A stretch of DNA of 34,584 nt from a virus: the IMG/VR virus record IMGVR_UViG_3300017917_005170, positions 1 through 34,584 of that record; one strand, given 5' to 3'. The notes under the pieces were generated by a model. It saw nothing but the letters and a program-made list of their open reading frames with translations. It did not search any database and was not told the DNA's origin. Position numbers and translations under genes: made by a program. This document shows, one piece after another, positions 1-8,805 of this stretch (positions are counted from its first letter, which is position 1; the number at the start of each line of letters is the position of its first letter).

Positions 1-2310
1 ATTGTAGAGAAAATACAAGAATTTATTGAATTTTTGGAATCAATAGAAGATGATTCTGTTGGTGAAGACGAAGGTGAAGACGAAGGCGAAGGTGAAGACG
101 AAAGTGAAGGAGAAGGTGATGAAGGAGAAACTCAAGGTGCTGATGTCATCAAGACCTATCCAACTTTGATTAAAAATCTTAAATCACTGAGTTTAATATT
201 GAGTCAATACCAAAAAAATAAGTCTCAACGTGGTGTTGAGACTGTCGCTACTGACGAATTTGAAAATATTTTCTATATTACTAAGCCTAACGATACTATT
301 GAATCAATTCAAAAATTATCTGAAAATAAGTTTAAATGGGATGCGGATAAAATATGGAATAAAAATTTGAAAGTTTTGGCTTCATATGATGAGAAGATGA
401 AAAAAAATCCAAAACTATTCGGAGGCAACAAATTTAAAATGCCACTGGCGAAGGATTTGAAGATTTTTCTTGGTAAGGGAAAAAAAGAAAAGGGTGTCCT
501 CAAAGAGGTGACAGAGTCCTACATCTTTGAAGAAACAGCTTTAAAGCCGGGTCAGCTTGGAGTTGGTGGATCTGAGAAAAGGGGTGAAATAAAGTCTGGT
601 GAGAGCCATGCTACTCAAGCATTTAATAAATTAAAGAAGGACTTAGATGTTATGGTTTCTTCTAAAGAAAAAGGTATTGGTATTGATAGTAAATTTTTAA
701 ATGAGATTGTTTCTAAATCAAATGATACTAAAAATAAAAATTATATCTATTCATTATATCGAGAAGTTCAAAGATATCTGATTGGTGATAAAAAAGCTAC
801 TTTGCAAGAAAGAGAGCCGCTTTATAAAAAAGAGTCAATTGAAATTATAGCTGATTCAAAAAAAATGCCGATTGTTGCTGAAAAGATCGCTCGTTTTACA
901 AAAAGAGCAATGCAATTCGATGGTGAAAATTTGTATGGTAGTTTAGGAGATATCGGTAAGCCACTTCAAGATTATGTTGAGTCGATGAAATCAATTTTGA
1001 AACTAAACTTGAAAGTCAAATCTCAGGAAAAATCCGAAAAACCTATAGAAGCGCAAAATGCGTCTTTCGTTTCATCTTATAATAAATTTTTGTCACTAAT
1101 TTTAGAGAAGGTAAGTCCTGATGAAATCAAAACAAAGTTTGATGAAATATTTACTGAAGAAATCAAGACAAAATTGTGTCCGGACGCAGACAAGATAGAG
1201 GAATATAAAAAGACTGGAACACTACCTGGTGGTACTTATGTGATTAGAGATACTGATCCAATTATATCAATAATAAGACTATTTCAAAGGGCTTATAGAC
1301 TCCACACTCCTGGTCAAATTCCATCGGGTAGAAAGGGTGGTAAAGTTTCTGTCTCTGTTTTCAATGAGTATGAGTATATGGGTAGTGGTGGTGGTGGAAG
1401 CGCTGATTCTCCTGGTGGAGGTCCTTATAGAAATATAAGATTATTTGATCAATGGAGTGCGGCCTGCAGTGCTATTTTAGCAGACGCTAAGTACCGACCT
1501 CTATTTTCGGATAACACTGTTTTTGAATTTGAAACAAAAGAGCAAAATAAGGCTGGAATAGGTAAGGGAGATAAAATCAAAAAGGGAGGTAAAATGTTTT
1601 TAAGATTTTTCAATAAACTGAATGATAATGAAATGTATCGAGGTGGCACTGGAGGTAGCCCACTTTATCAGTTTTACGAGGAGTATTTTGGTTTAACATT
1701 GAAAGAGGATGACGTCGCTCCAACAAGTCAAGAAAAAAAACAACTTATGATCAATACAGAAGTTTCTGGACAGATCAAAACATCAACTTGTGAATGGGTC
1801 AATATCAAAGATTCTGGAATTGAACAAGAAGATTTGGCCTTACTCTTTGATTCTCCTGATTATGAAAACTATGAAAAACTTGGTATTCGATTCAAAGTTA
1901 AAACAGATGAGGGTGACAGGACTTATTTTGCATGTGTTGATAAATTTTTGACAAATAAAACACCCAAAAGAGCTGTGATAATATTTTCAACCGCCGGATA
2001 TCCGTTTAATATGACTAGTATCAAGCTACCACAGCCAAATGTTCTTCCAACAAAAAATGTATATTATGGCATAATAGAAAAACCATTTATTGTTGGTAAA
2101 GAATGTAAAATAAAATACATGAATATTGAGGATGGTGGTAATGAAGGTAAGGCGCTTCTTACTTTAGATAAAAAAATTACAGAAATAAAAATATTAGTAG
2201 ATTCAAAGGACAAAAAGCCATGTCTTGATATGAATACCAGATTTGTTGGTGAATTCGCTAGTCTCGAAGATAAAAAGAAAAAAGCAGAGCCAGCATTATT
2301 GAAAGCTTGA
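1..2310 (+). CDS. Large hypothetical phage protein, 5' end outside window; possible LysM-like segment
   Basis: The reading frame is open back to base 1. The TTG at 34 is the first start-like codon, but the true start is probably upstream, so treat this as 5'-partial. Counting from that TTG, a very acidic Glu/Asp/Gly tract fills about residues 6-32. Residues about 78-150 contain a pattern like a LysM domain (FYITKPNDTIESI, then a late Asn-rich part and a hydrophobic end), stretched by an insertion. The middle is charged and probably helical. Around residues 410-490 lies a Gly/Ser-rich part with 'LHTPGQIPSGR' and aromatic residues. The C-terminus is beta-rich and ends Lys-rich. No signal peptide or membrane segment is visible. 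It lies just upstream of a coiled-coil gene and the tail sheath, so a virion role is plausible. I do not recognise the family with certainty. Confidence 0.75.
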   Translation: MVEKIQEFIEFLESIEDDSVGEDEGEDEGEGEDESEGEGDEGETQGADVIKTYPTLIKNLKSLSLILSQYQKNKSQRGVETVATDEFENIFYITKPNDTIESIQKLSENKFKWDADKIWNKNLKVLASYDEKMKKNPKLFGGNKFKMPLAKDLKIFLGKGKKEKGVLKEVTESYIFEETALKPGQLGVGGSEKRGEIKSGESHATQAFNKLKKDLDVMVSSKEKGIGIDSKFLNEIVSKSNDTKNKNYIYSLYREVQRYLIGDKKATLQEREPLYKKESIEIIADSKKMPIVAEKIARFTKRAMQFDGENLYGSLGDIGKPLQDYVESMKSILKLNLKVKSQEKSEKPIEAQNASFVSSYNKFLSLILEKVSPDEIKTKFDEIFTEEIKTKLCPDADKIEEYKKTGTLPGGTYVIRDTDPIISIIRLFQRAYRLHTPGQIPSGRKGGKVSVSVFNEYEYMGSGGGGSADSPGGGPYRNIRLFDQWSAACSAILADAKYRPLFSDNTVFEFETKEQNKAGIGKGDKIKKGGKMFLRFFNKLNDNEMYRGGTGGSPLYQFYEEYFGLTLKEDDVAPTSQEKKQLMINTEVSGQIKTSTCEWVNIKDSGIEQEDLALLFDSPDYENYEKLGIRFKVKTDEGDRTYFACVDKFLTNKTPKRAVIIFSTAGYPFNMTSIKLPQPNVLPTKNVYYGIIEKPFIVGKECKIKYMNIEDGGNEGKALLTLDKKITEIKILVDSKDKKPCLDMNTRFVGEFASLEDKKKKAEPALLKA

Positions 2311-2318
2311 TATCAAAC

Positions 2319-2355
2319 GGTTGAGATTATAAAAAAATTATAAATGTTCTCAATC
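2319..2355 (+). terminator. Possible weak terminator hairpin after the first gene
   Basis: GGTTGAGA (2319-2326) can pair with TCTCAATC (2348-2355), with an AT-rich inner stem (TTATAA at both 2327 and 2338). It follows the stop codon directly. The downstream T-run is interrupted, so it may be a weak terminator or an mRNA 3'-end stabiliser. Confidence 0.3.
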
Positions 2356-2378
2356 TTGTTGATTTTTGTTTTGATTAT

Positions 2379-2390
2379 TTAATATATAAC
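2379..2390 (+). promoter_or_regulatory. Late-promoter-like motif TTAATATATAAC
   Basis: The motif TTAATATATAAC ends two bases before the ATG at 2393. It matches the element found before many virion genes in the window and resembles the T4 late promoter TATAAATA. If the T4 spacing applies, transcription would begin at or next to the start codon, giving a leaderless mRNA. No Shine-Dalgarno sequence is present. Confidence 0.6.
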
Positions 2391-2392
2391 AC

Positions 2393-2998
2393 ATGAAATA
2401 TCTAAAAAATTGGCTAATATTTGAGGCTGATGAAATTGGTAGTGATGATGTGCAAGAAGTTTCGCCGGATCAAAATTTGGAGAAAGATACGATTAATACA
2501 CAAAAAGATGCTTTAAAAAAAGTTAGTAGTGATTTAAAAGAATTTATTCAGAAGCGTCAGGTTGTTGATGATGTTTTCAAAAATGCGACCGATGATAAAG
2601 ATTTGAGACAAAAACTACAAAATTCAGTCTATAAGAATAAACCACAAGATCAAGGTCGTAATACTTATTTACAAGAATATGAGTATGTTATGAGAATGAC
2701 GCGTCGTGTTAATAAGATAAAAAAGAGTTTACGAAATGATGACCTTAAGAAAAAAGATGTTCAACATACAATTTCAGATTTGAAAGCAAGTTTATCCGAA
2801 GTTTCTGATAAAGAAGATATTATAGATTTACAATCAAAGATTAAGAAAAATAGCGATTATCTAAAAAAGATTGATGATAACATCAATAAGAATAAAAGAC
2901 AACTAGCTTTAGATCAAACAAATTATCAAAAAAGAAAAAGAGATTTTGAGACTGAAATGAAAGAAGAACAAAAGAGAATACAAAATATTTCTAAGTGA
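2393..2998 (+). CDS. Charged coiled-coil protein with capsid-targeting-like N-terminus
   Basis: A 201-residue protein, very rich in Lys, Asp, Glu and Gln. Residues about 35-201 look like long alpha-helical coiled coil and there are no membrane segments. The first residues, MKYLKNWLIFEA, resemble the capsid-targeting start of T4 internal proteins (MKTYQEFIAEA). The IFE/A position fits the (I/L)-x-E cleavage preference known for T4 gp21. I infer a prohead core or internal protein that is trimmed by the protease encoded at 33157. The ATG follows a late-promoter-like motif with almost no leader, and the sheath gene follows after 73 bases. The targeting role is inferred only from the N-terminal pattern, and the rest of the protein is not recognisable by family. 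Confidence 0.8.
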   Translation: MKYLKNWLIFEADEIGSDDVQEVSPDQNLEKDTINTQKDALKKVSSDLKEFIQKRQVVDDVFKNATDDKDLRQKLQNSVYKNKPQDQGRNTYLQEYEYVMRMTRRVNKIKKSLRNDDLKKKDVQHTISDLKASLSEVSDKEDIIDLQSKIKKNSDYLKKIDDNINKNKRQLALDQTNYQKRKRDFETEMKEEQKRIQNISK

Positions 2999-3005
2999 AT
3001 ATAAA

Positions 3006-3042
3006 AATAGAAAAAAATGACTTTTTTCTATTAATATATAAT
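3006..3042 (+). promoter_or_regulatory. Hairpin plus late-promoter-like motif upstream of tail sheath gene
   Basis: An 11-bp A/T-rich hairpin (AATAGAAAAAA at 3006-3016 with TTTTTTCTATT at 3022-3032) runs straight into TTAATATATAAT (3031-3042). The leader to the ATG at 3072 is A-rich with no Shine-Dalgarno. The hairpin may end the preceding transcript. A very similar block lies at 22765-22804. Confidence 0.6.
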
Positions 3043-3071
3043 ACATAAAAAATAAAAAAAAAATAAGTAAT

Positions 3072-6000
3072 ATGGCAATTCAAATCGGTAAATACAAAAG
3101 ACCAGGAATCTTCATAGAAGAAATTGATAAGTCGATTATCACTAGTCCGCCGGTTACTGGACCTATTCCGAACCTAATCATGGGTTTTTCAAGAAAAGGA
3201 CCAGTTAACTCAGCAGTTTTAATCACTAATCTAAGTGATCTTGAAACGGTTTTTGGTTCTTTGGACAGACAACTTGAGAGAAAAGGTTCTTATTTCCATA
3301 GAACAATTTCTAAAATGTTAGAGGCTGGTCCAGTTTTCGCTGTTAACCTCTTAGTAACTGATGATAATCTGGATACAGTTGAGTATCAATCTGTATCCAC
3401 TACTACTCAGTATAAAAATGATATTGAAAGAATAGATTCTTTCCGTAAGTTCTTCGATACTACTGGTTTCTGGAAAAGAGATACCGAGACATTCATCGAC
3501 CTTACAGTGGGTAACCCAAATTACAGTCAAAGACTTTTGAACTTAGTTAACCTTGGTGATAGATACATCAGTGTGTTTATTGTTAAGTCTCAAGTTTCTG
3601 GTTTCGATAGAGCTCTATTGGAATGGTATGGTTCTATTGAAAAATTACCACCTTATGTTTATCCTACCGATTTGGCTTCTGACTATTTAGTTGATGTAGT
3701 CGTTGTTGGTGGGGATTGGTCTAATTACGCATCTCTTTCAGAAGATCCAAGATGGCAACAATACTTTGCAGCTACTGGTCTTAAAAAGACAGAAATTAGA
3801 AATTTCGCTAATGATAGAAACATTACAACATTGGCTTATTATGAGGGTGTGTCGTTAATTCCTTATTTTAGAGATTTGAATGGTAGAAATGTTTTCATAG
3901 AAACAGTTATTAACAGAGATACAGATAGAACTGGTCTTTTCTGTGCATATAACAACAATTTAGTAGAAGGTGATTACCCAACAGGTAAAATGGACTTGAT
4001 TGGTAATAGTTTGGTAAGTGATAATTTACTTTCGAATCCACCTTCACTAACTGAAACATATTATCAATCTTTAGATAAAAATGACACAAGAGAAGATGGT
4101 GAAATTAGAGTTAATTTCCTTTCTTATAATCAACAAATTACTGAAACTGTTAGTTTCACTAATCGTGTTTTAGATAGAGCTGGTAATGTGACCGCGATCT
4201 TTGGTACTAACTCATCAATCAAATCTAGATCAGGGTCTTTAAATCCAGCTGGTACTTTTACTCACTCATTCAATGATGATGGTTCGGTATTTGGTGGTGT
4301 TGTTTCTGGTCCAAATGATGATACTAACTTATCGTATGTTGCATATCCAAACAGAACTTACTGGTTCACTGAAGGATATGTTAATGACTTATACCGAGTT
4401 GGTGGTTTAACAGTGACAACACAAAGTGTTAGTTTGAATTACCGTGTTAATCCTACTTCTGATAATGGTTATGCGGTTATTGGTGGAAATCGTGTTGGTT
4501 TGTCTGGTACATATTCAATTTCTCTATCTAATTTAGATTATCCACAAATTAAAACGGCATCGGGAACTCAGTCATACAATATAGCTTTTGTATTGACATC
4601 TAATGGTACGATCGATGCTAAGAAAACTAACGCGCAGGTTACAAAACCAAGAGTATCAGCTACTGATATAGTACTTGGTTGGGGTACTGTTAGTGTCTAT
4701 GGTGGTAACTTCGTAACATTCTCTGGAGCTTATGCTGCTACACTACAAGATGTGACAGTCGGACTAACAACAAGTACATCTGGTGGAGGTTCTGATGCTT
4801 ATATACCTTTGGTATATGGTGTTGATTATCAATTCTCGACACAATCAACTCCAGCTCTTCCATTAGGTACTGGTGATTTCAAGGTAGAATTCTTGAATAC
4901 TAATAGCACACCAGATCTTACTAATTATGAGCAATATAGAAGAATTAAACTTTTCAATAATGTTTTGACCTACGTTAATTCTTCTAACACTTCAAGAGGA
5001 TTGATGTTGTTGGATCCACAAGGTACTACTACTAAAAAATCACTCGCTGAAGTCAGATTCAGCTCATTCGAGACTGGAACTACGGTAAATAAATCTTTTG
5101 CAGTTTCTACGGGACTTTCAGCTTCTGATATTTCTTCGATACTGTCAAGTGGGGAATTAGTTTTCTATAAATTAGATGATGAGTTCTTGATTGACTTCGC
5201 TGGTTTTGAGACTAAAAATACATTACCAGCTTTAATACCTGGTTCAACTCAATCTATGGGTGTTGTTGGTAAATTCTCTTCATTCTATACTCAGTTTGAT
5301 CAAGGAAATATTTCTACTGGAGATGCGTTCTTCCAAAATAATATCTACGACAATGTTGAAGTTCAATTTGTACCAGGTGCTGGGGTTACAGCTTCATTGG
5401 CTGGTTACAACTACATCATTTTCAAAGTGGATCAGACTAAAACTTATCAGGCAAACAATGACCTATTCTTCGCTGAAATTAATGACTTAATTGGTTCGGA
5501 AGCTGTTGATGAGTTCTCAACAGATGTAGAAGGATACAAATTCTTAATCGGTGGCCTTTTGAATGATGGAGTATTTACTACAGTTTATGACAGAGGTCTT
5601 TCTCCACAGAATTCATTAACTTCTCCTGATGGAGCAGATGGTGATGGTACTTTGGCAGCAGGTAGAGCTTATTTATTATACAATTATAGTAATGGCGTAA
5701 TTGATTCTTTGAATACAAATACGTTTAGCTATTACGCTTATGAAATAGTAGAGGATGTTGTTGAAGAGACAGTTGAAATAAGTAGATTATATGGATATAG
5801 TCAGACACAAAATGATAATGAACTTGCTGACAAGCCTTTATACTTAGCTCCATACACTAAGACTAATGGTGATCTTGTTGTGAATTTTGTTGATTTTAGT
5901 TTAGCAACTCAGTCATATTTAGGTACATTAGCATCTGGAAATTCAGCATTGGCGACAAATGGTACTATATTTGTTAAATCTCAGGTAGGTAACTTTAAAC

Positions 6001-7343
6001 AAACTATTGAGATCGAAAGTCCAACTGGTTGGGTTGAGAAACCGAATGTAATCTTAATAAGAAGAGCTAGATATGGTGAAGTGAGAGTAGGTGACTATTT
6101 AGAAGCAAGCTACGACGCGACAATATTAAGAGCTGATGAAATGCCTAAGAAGTTGACTCGTATTCTATCTAAGAAACTTTGGGTAGGTGATGGTAATTAT
6201 GTTGAGATTGCAACAGACGCTCCGATTAAAGTCAGAACTTTCGGTACTGATAGACAAACTATGAGATATACGAAGATTGATGATTTAGTGGATACATACC
6301 AAGCTATTTCACTGAAAGGATTTAGACTACGTGATGCTCAAATGCCAGATGGTACAGATACTAGACAGAATACTATTCTGGATGTTGTGAAAAAAGGTAC
6401 AAACCTTTACAAGGCACTCATCAATAAAGAGGCTTTTGACTTCAGATATTTGATTGACTCATTTGGTTTAGGTCTTACTTCAGATTCTAAGCAGAACTTA
6501 GTAGATTTGATTGGTGATAGATTAGACGCATTTGGTATCTTGAATATGCCATCACTGAGACAATTCAAAAACTCTGTGAATCCATCATTCAAAGATAGTT
6601 TAGGAAATGTTCAAATGGAGTATGTTGCTCTTGGTGGTAATCCAAACAGTAATCCTAATTTCTTGTACTCATTCGGTAAAGGAAAAGGTGTGACTTCAGT
6701 TGGTTACTTCCTACCATATGTTCAAGTTGATGACTTTGGAAGAATTATTGAAATTCCACCATCCGCTTACGTTGGTCTGACATTTATGAGAAAACACACA
6801 AGCACATCGACAAGTATTACACCTTGGACTATCGCGGCGGGTGTTAATAATGGTCGTATCGAGGGTATCCTTGATCTTGAGCAAATATTCTCTTATTCAG
6901 ATCTTGAATTCTTAAATCAAGCTCAAATGAATCCATTAACATTCAAGAGAAATAGAGGATTTGTTATCGAAACTGAAAACACAGCTCAAGTTCTTGTAAA
7001 ATCAGCTTTATCTTTAATTCACGTTAGAGAGGTCTTGATTGAGCTAGAAAGAGAGTTATCAAGAATGTTACTTGACTTCCAGTGGACATTTAATACTCCA
7101 GAAATTAGAGCAGCTATTAAGTTACAGGCTGACGTTATCTGTGAGAAATATGTTGCACAAGGTGGTTTATTCAACTACTTCAATAAGATTGATGAAGAAA
7201 ATAATACACTTGAAATCATAGATAATCAGATTGGTGTGATCGACACTTATGTCGAGCCAATCAAGGGTATGGGTATCATCGTAAATAACATCACAATTCT
7301 TAGAACTGGTGCTATTTCAGCAGGTGGTTTCATCAACTCATAA
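3072..7343 (+). CDS. 18: Giant tail sheath protein (T4 gp18-like)
   Basis: Contractile tail sheath subunit that forms the outer tail cylinder and shortens on infection. The N-terminus (PGIFIEEIDKS at about residues 12-22, then GPIPNLIMGFSRKGP) is typical of phage sheath proteins. The C-terminal part from about residue 1030 carries the conserved sheath core, including TPWTIAAGVNNGRI near 1250 and LSLIHVREVLIELERELSRM (about 1316-1335). The final part is the usual 'VDTYVEPIKGMGIIVNNITI'-type strand arm, here reading VIDTYVEPIKGMGIIVNN. At 1423 residues it is more than twice T4 gp18 (659 aa). The excess is a Ser/Thr/Gly/Asn-rich beta segment at roughly 330-1000, presumably surface domains on the tail. 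It ends at a strong hairpin terminator. Identity is confident; the function of the insert is unknown. Confidence 0.93.
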   Translation: MAIQIGKYKRPGIFIEEIDKSIITSPPVTGPIPNLIMGFSRKGPVNSAVLITNLSDLETVFGSLDRQLERKGSYFHRTISKMLEAGPVFAVNLLVTDDNLDTVEYQSVSTTTQYKNDIERIDSFRKFFDTTGFWKRDTETFIDLTVGNPNYSQRLLNLVNLGDRYISVFIVKSQVSGFDRALLEWYGSIEKLPPYVYPTDLASDYLVDVVVVGGDWSNYASLSEDPRWQQYFAATGLKKTEIRNFANDRNITTLAYYEGVSLIPYFRDLNGRNVFIETVINRDTDRTGLFCAYNNNLVEGDYPTGKMDLIGNSLVSDNLLSNPPSLTETYYQSLDKNDTREDGEIRVNFLSYNQQITETVSFTNRVLDRAGNVTAIFGTNSSIKSRSGSLNPAGTFTHSFNDDGSVFGGVVSGPNDDTNLSYVAYPNRTYWFTEGYVNDLYRVGGLTVTTQSVSLNYRVNPTSDNGYAVIGGNRVGLSGTYSISLSNLDYPQIKTASGTQSYNIAFVLTSNGTIDAKKTNAQVTKPRVSATDIVLGWGTVSVYGGNFVTFSGAYAATLQDVTVGLTTSTSGGGSDAYIPLVYGVDYQFSTQSTPALPLGTGDFKVEFLNTNSTPDLTNYEQYRRIKLFNNVLTYVNSSNTSRGLMLLDPQGTTTKKSLAEVRFSSFETGTTVNKSFAVSTGLSASDISSILSSGELVFYKLDDEFLIDFAGFETKNTLPALIPGSTQSMGVVGKFSSFYTQFDQGNISTGDAFFQNNIYDNVEVQFVPGAGVTASLAGYNYIIFKVDQTKTYQANNDLFFAEINDLIGSEAVDEFSTDVEGYKFLIGGLLNDGVFTTVYDRGLSPQNSLTSPDGADGDGTLAAGRAYLLYNYSNGVIDSLNTNTFSYYAYEIVEDVVEETVEISRLYGYSQTQNDNELADKPLYLAPYTKTNGDLVVNFVDFSLATQSYLGTLASGNSALATNGTIFVKSQVGNFKQTIEIESPTGWVEKPNVILIRRARYGEVRVGDYLEASYDATILRADEMPKKLTRILSKKLWVGDGNYVEIATDAPIKVRTFGTDRQTMRYTKIDDLVDTYQAISLKGFRLRDAQMPDGTDTRQNTILDVVKKGTNLYKALINKEAFDFRYLIDSFGLGLTSDSKQNLVDLIGDRLDAFGILNMPSLRQFKNSVNPSFKDSLGNVQMEYVALGGNPNSNPNFLYSFGKGKGVTSVGYFLPYVQVDDFGRIIEIPPSAYVGLTFMRKHTSTSTSITPWTIAAGVNNGRIEGILDLEQIFSYSDLEFLNQAQMNPLTFKRNRGFVIETENTAQVLVKSALSLIHVREVLIELERELSRMLLDFQWTFNTPEIRAAIKLQADVICEKYVAQGGLFNYFNKIDEENNTLEIIDNQIGVIDTYVEPIKGMGIIVNNITILRTGAISAGGFINS

Positions 7344-7363
7344 TCGATTTAATACTACTGAAA

Positions 7364-7399
7364 AATCCAGGTATGATTTTATACCTGGATTTTTTTTTA
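7364..7399 (+). terminator. Rho-independent terminator after tail sheath gene
   Basis: AATCCAGGTAT (7364-7374) pairs with ATACCTGGATT (7381-7391) around a six-base loop, followed by a run of T. It lies 21 bases after the sheath stop codon. Confidence 0.9.
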
Positions 7400-7411
7400 G
7401 TACTTTTACAT

Positions 7412-7442
7412 AAAAAAATCCTCAATTTCTTGAGGATTTTTT
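7412..7442. terminator. Bidirectional terminator hairpin between converging genes
   Basis: AAAATCCTCAA (7415-7425) pairs with TTGAGGATTTT (7430-7440) around TTTC. A-runs precede and T-runs follow, so it can work in both directions. It sits directly after the stop codon of the minus-strand gene ending at 7444. The stem sequence is shared with the terminator at 24134. Confidence 0.8.
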
Positions 7443-7443
7443 G

Positions 7444-7710
7444 TTATTGACCAAAGTTCGGAATATTTCCTAAACTTGAGTTAAAATTATTCATTATGTT
7501 ACCTGGATTAAAGTTACCAAGTCCTGTGGATTTTGCCTGTTGTGACTCTTCAGCTTTTCGTTGTTGTTCTTCTTCATCTGCGAGTTCATTTACAATTTTA
7601 ATGTTTTCTTCTAATAGCCAGAATGGCCATTCATCGATGCAAAATTCATTAACGTGATAATGTTTTTGGAGAAGTAGTTTATTCTTTAATAAAGGCTTCA
7701 AAGGCATCAT
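7444..7710 (-). CDS. Small protein overlapping the gp26-like gene; possible chaperone partner
   Basis: The frame is open to 7758, but the tandem ATG ATG at 7710/7707 is the likely start and gives 88 residues. It overlaps the last 32 bases of the gp26-like gene in the +1 frame. The protein starts with a basic, Leu-rich stretch, then has DEWPFWLLEENIKIVNELAD, a Glu/Gln helix, and a Gly/Asn-rich tail ending in GNIPNFGQ. The helical Trp/Pro-then-Glu pattern is like the second part of overlapping tail-assembly chaperone pairs, but this is weak. Translation is probably coupled to the upstream gene by reinitiation. A frameshift fusion is possible, but I see no classic slippery heptamer. It ends at a bidirectional terminator. 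Confidence 0.65.
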   Translation of the reverse strand: MMPLKPLLKNKLLLQKHYHVNEFCIDEWPFWLLEENIKIVNELADEEEQQRKAEESQQAKSTGLGNFNPGNIMNNFNSSLGNIPNFGQ

Positions 7711-8623
7711 GAATAACGAAAATACCTGACGCTCCGTTGGGAAATTGCATTTCAGCACGGACCTCCACTCCGCAAGCAGTACAATCCTTTTTTAACTCTT
7801 TGACACCGAAAGTCATTTTGGAAACAGCCGCATTTAAAAATTGAAAAGATATATCATCCATCTGTTCAAATTCGGACAATTTCGATTTTATTCCTTCGTA
7901 AGTGATACTATTTCTACCACCGAGCAGGAACGGAATAATTTTCAAAAATGAAAGATTTGGTTGTTTTCCTTCATTATTTTCCTTGACAATGTATTCAGTG
8001 AATGCTTTTTGAATACCAATATTTGGTGGTGTAAGTTCGAATTGTTTATTATTGATGGTTTTAAAAACAAAAGAATTGGTTCCACGGTTGAAATATTTCA
8101 TTACTTTTTCATCAAATTCATGATAAACAAAATATTTTCGAGTCAGTGGTAATTGATTTGATTCACTGCAGACGCCACATTTAGAGGTCACTGCTAATTC
8201 ACTTCCTTGTTGAAATGTTAATTCTCTGATTGTGAAGACAAGGTAAAGTCTGTCTTGGTCTTTTACATCTAAGTATGATGCAATTTTACCATCGGGATAT
8301 TTAACTCTAACACACGCTGAAAGCATATCATTCATTTTTTCAACAATGTCGTAGAAATTGTTGTCATCAACCATTGAGTAGGCTTGAATTTCTCTAACTG
8401 TTGCCGGTCTAACCATAAAGAGTGTTCCTGCTGGATAGAATTGACCACAAGGTAATTCTTTAACATCGAAGTTGAAATATTGTAGATCTGATGCTTTTGA
8501 GTTATCTTTTTGAACTACTTCAACAGTTGGTGTGGTTATATTTTGATTAGATTTATTTTTTGATTCCTGTTGTTCTAAGTGTTGTCTCAGGAAATCTTCT
8601 TCTGACATTTCTTGATTTGTCAT
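7679..8623 (-). CDS. 26: Baseplate hub / assembly protein, T4 gp26-like, zinc-ribbon
   Basis: A 314-residue protein. After a Gln/Asn-rich, probably disordered first 50 residues comes a conserved layout: LPCGQFYPAGTLFMVRPATVREIQAYS, then DRLYLVFTIRELTFQQGSE, then two Cys pairs, CGVC near 149-152 and CTAC near 282-285. They are placed to bind one zinc ion. This layout matches gp26-type baseplate proteins of T4-like phages, in which the cysteine pairs flank the middle of the protein. It lies on the minus strand between the sheath and tube genes, a usual place for tail-assembly factors, and overlaps a small downstream gene. A late-promoter-like motif is 17 bases upstream of the ATG. Assignment to gp26 is by pattern recall, not alignment. 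Confidence 0.7.
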   Translation of the reverse strand: MTNQEMSEEDFLRQHLEQQESKNKSNQNITTPTVEVVQKDNSKASDLQYFNFDVKELPCGQFYPAGTLFMVRPATVREIQAYSMVDDNNFYDIVEKMNDMLSACVRVKYPDGKIASYLDVKDQDRLYLVFTIRELTFQQGSELAVTSKCGVCSESNQLPLTRKYFVYHEFDEKVMKYFNRGTNSFVFKTINNKQFELTPPNIGIQKAFTEYIVKENNEGKQPNLSFLKIIPFLLGGRNSITYEGIKSKLSEFEQMDDISFQFLNAAVSKMTFGVKELKKDCTACGVEVRAEMQFPNGASGIFVIHDAFEAFIKE

Positions 8624-8640
8624 AAATGATATTATTTTTT

Positions 8641-8652
8641 TTATATATAGTT
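8641..8652 (-). promoter_or_regulatory. Late-promoter-like motif AACTATATATAA
   Basis: On the minus strand this reads AACTATATATAA and lies 17 bases before the ATG of the gp26-like gene. It shares the TATATA core of the motif seen before other virion genes. Confidence 0.5.
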
Positions 8653-8750
8653 ATATACCTTGTTTCCTATTAGGTTTTTTATATTATTTAAAATTATTAA
8701 TTTTTTTTTTAAATAAAATGCTAAATTATGAATAGAGACATGTTTTCTAA

Positions 8751-8782
8751 AAATATATAACTTATAATTGGTAAAACAATTA
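8751..8782 (+). promoter_or_regulatory. Late-promoter-like motif and leader hairpin before tail tube gene
   Basis: AAATATATAACT (8751-8762) is followed at once by a small hairpin (TAATTG 8765-8770 with CAATTA 8777-8782), then an A-rich leader to the ATG at 8806. The hairpin would sit at the 5' end of the transcript and may stabilise this abundant mRNA. There is no Shine-Dalgarno sequence. Confidence 0.5.
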
Positions 8783-8805
8783 CACAAAAAAAAATATAAA
8801 TAGTT

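Noticed and set aside
5260-5490. Small plus-strand frame inside the tail sheath gene
   Set aside because: Out of frame with the sheath, no start signal and no recognisable content.
7711-7758. N-terminal extension of the small gene inside the gp26-like gene
   Set aside because: These bases code the conserved end of the gp26-like protein in another frame; tandem ATG at 7710/7707 is a better start.
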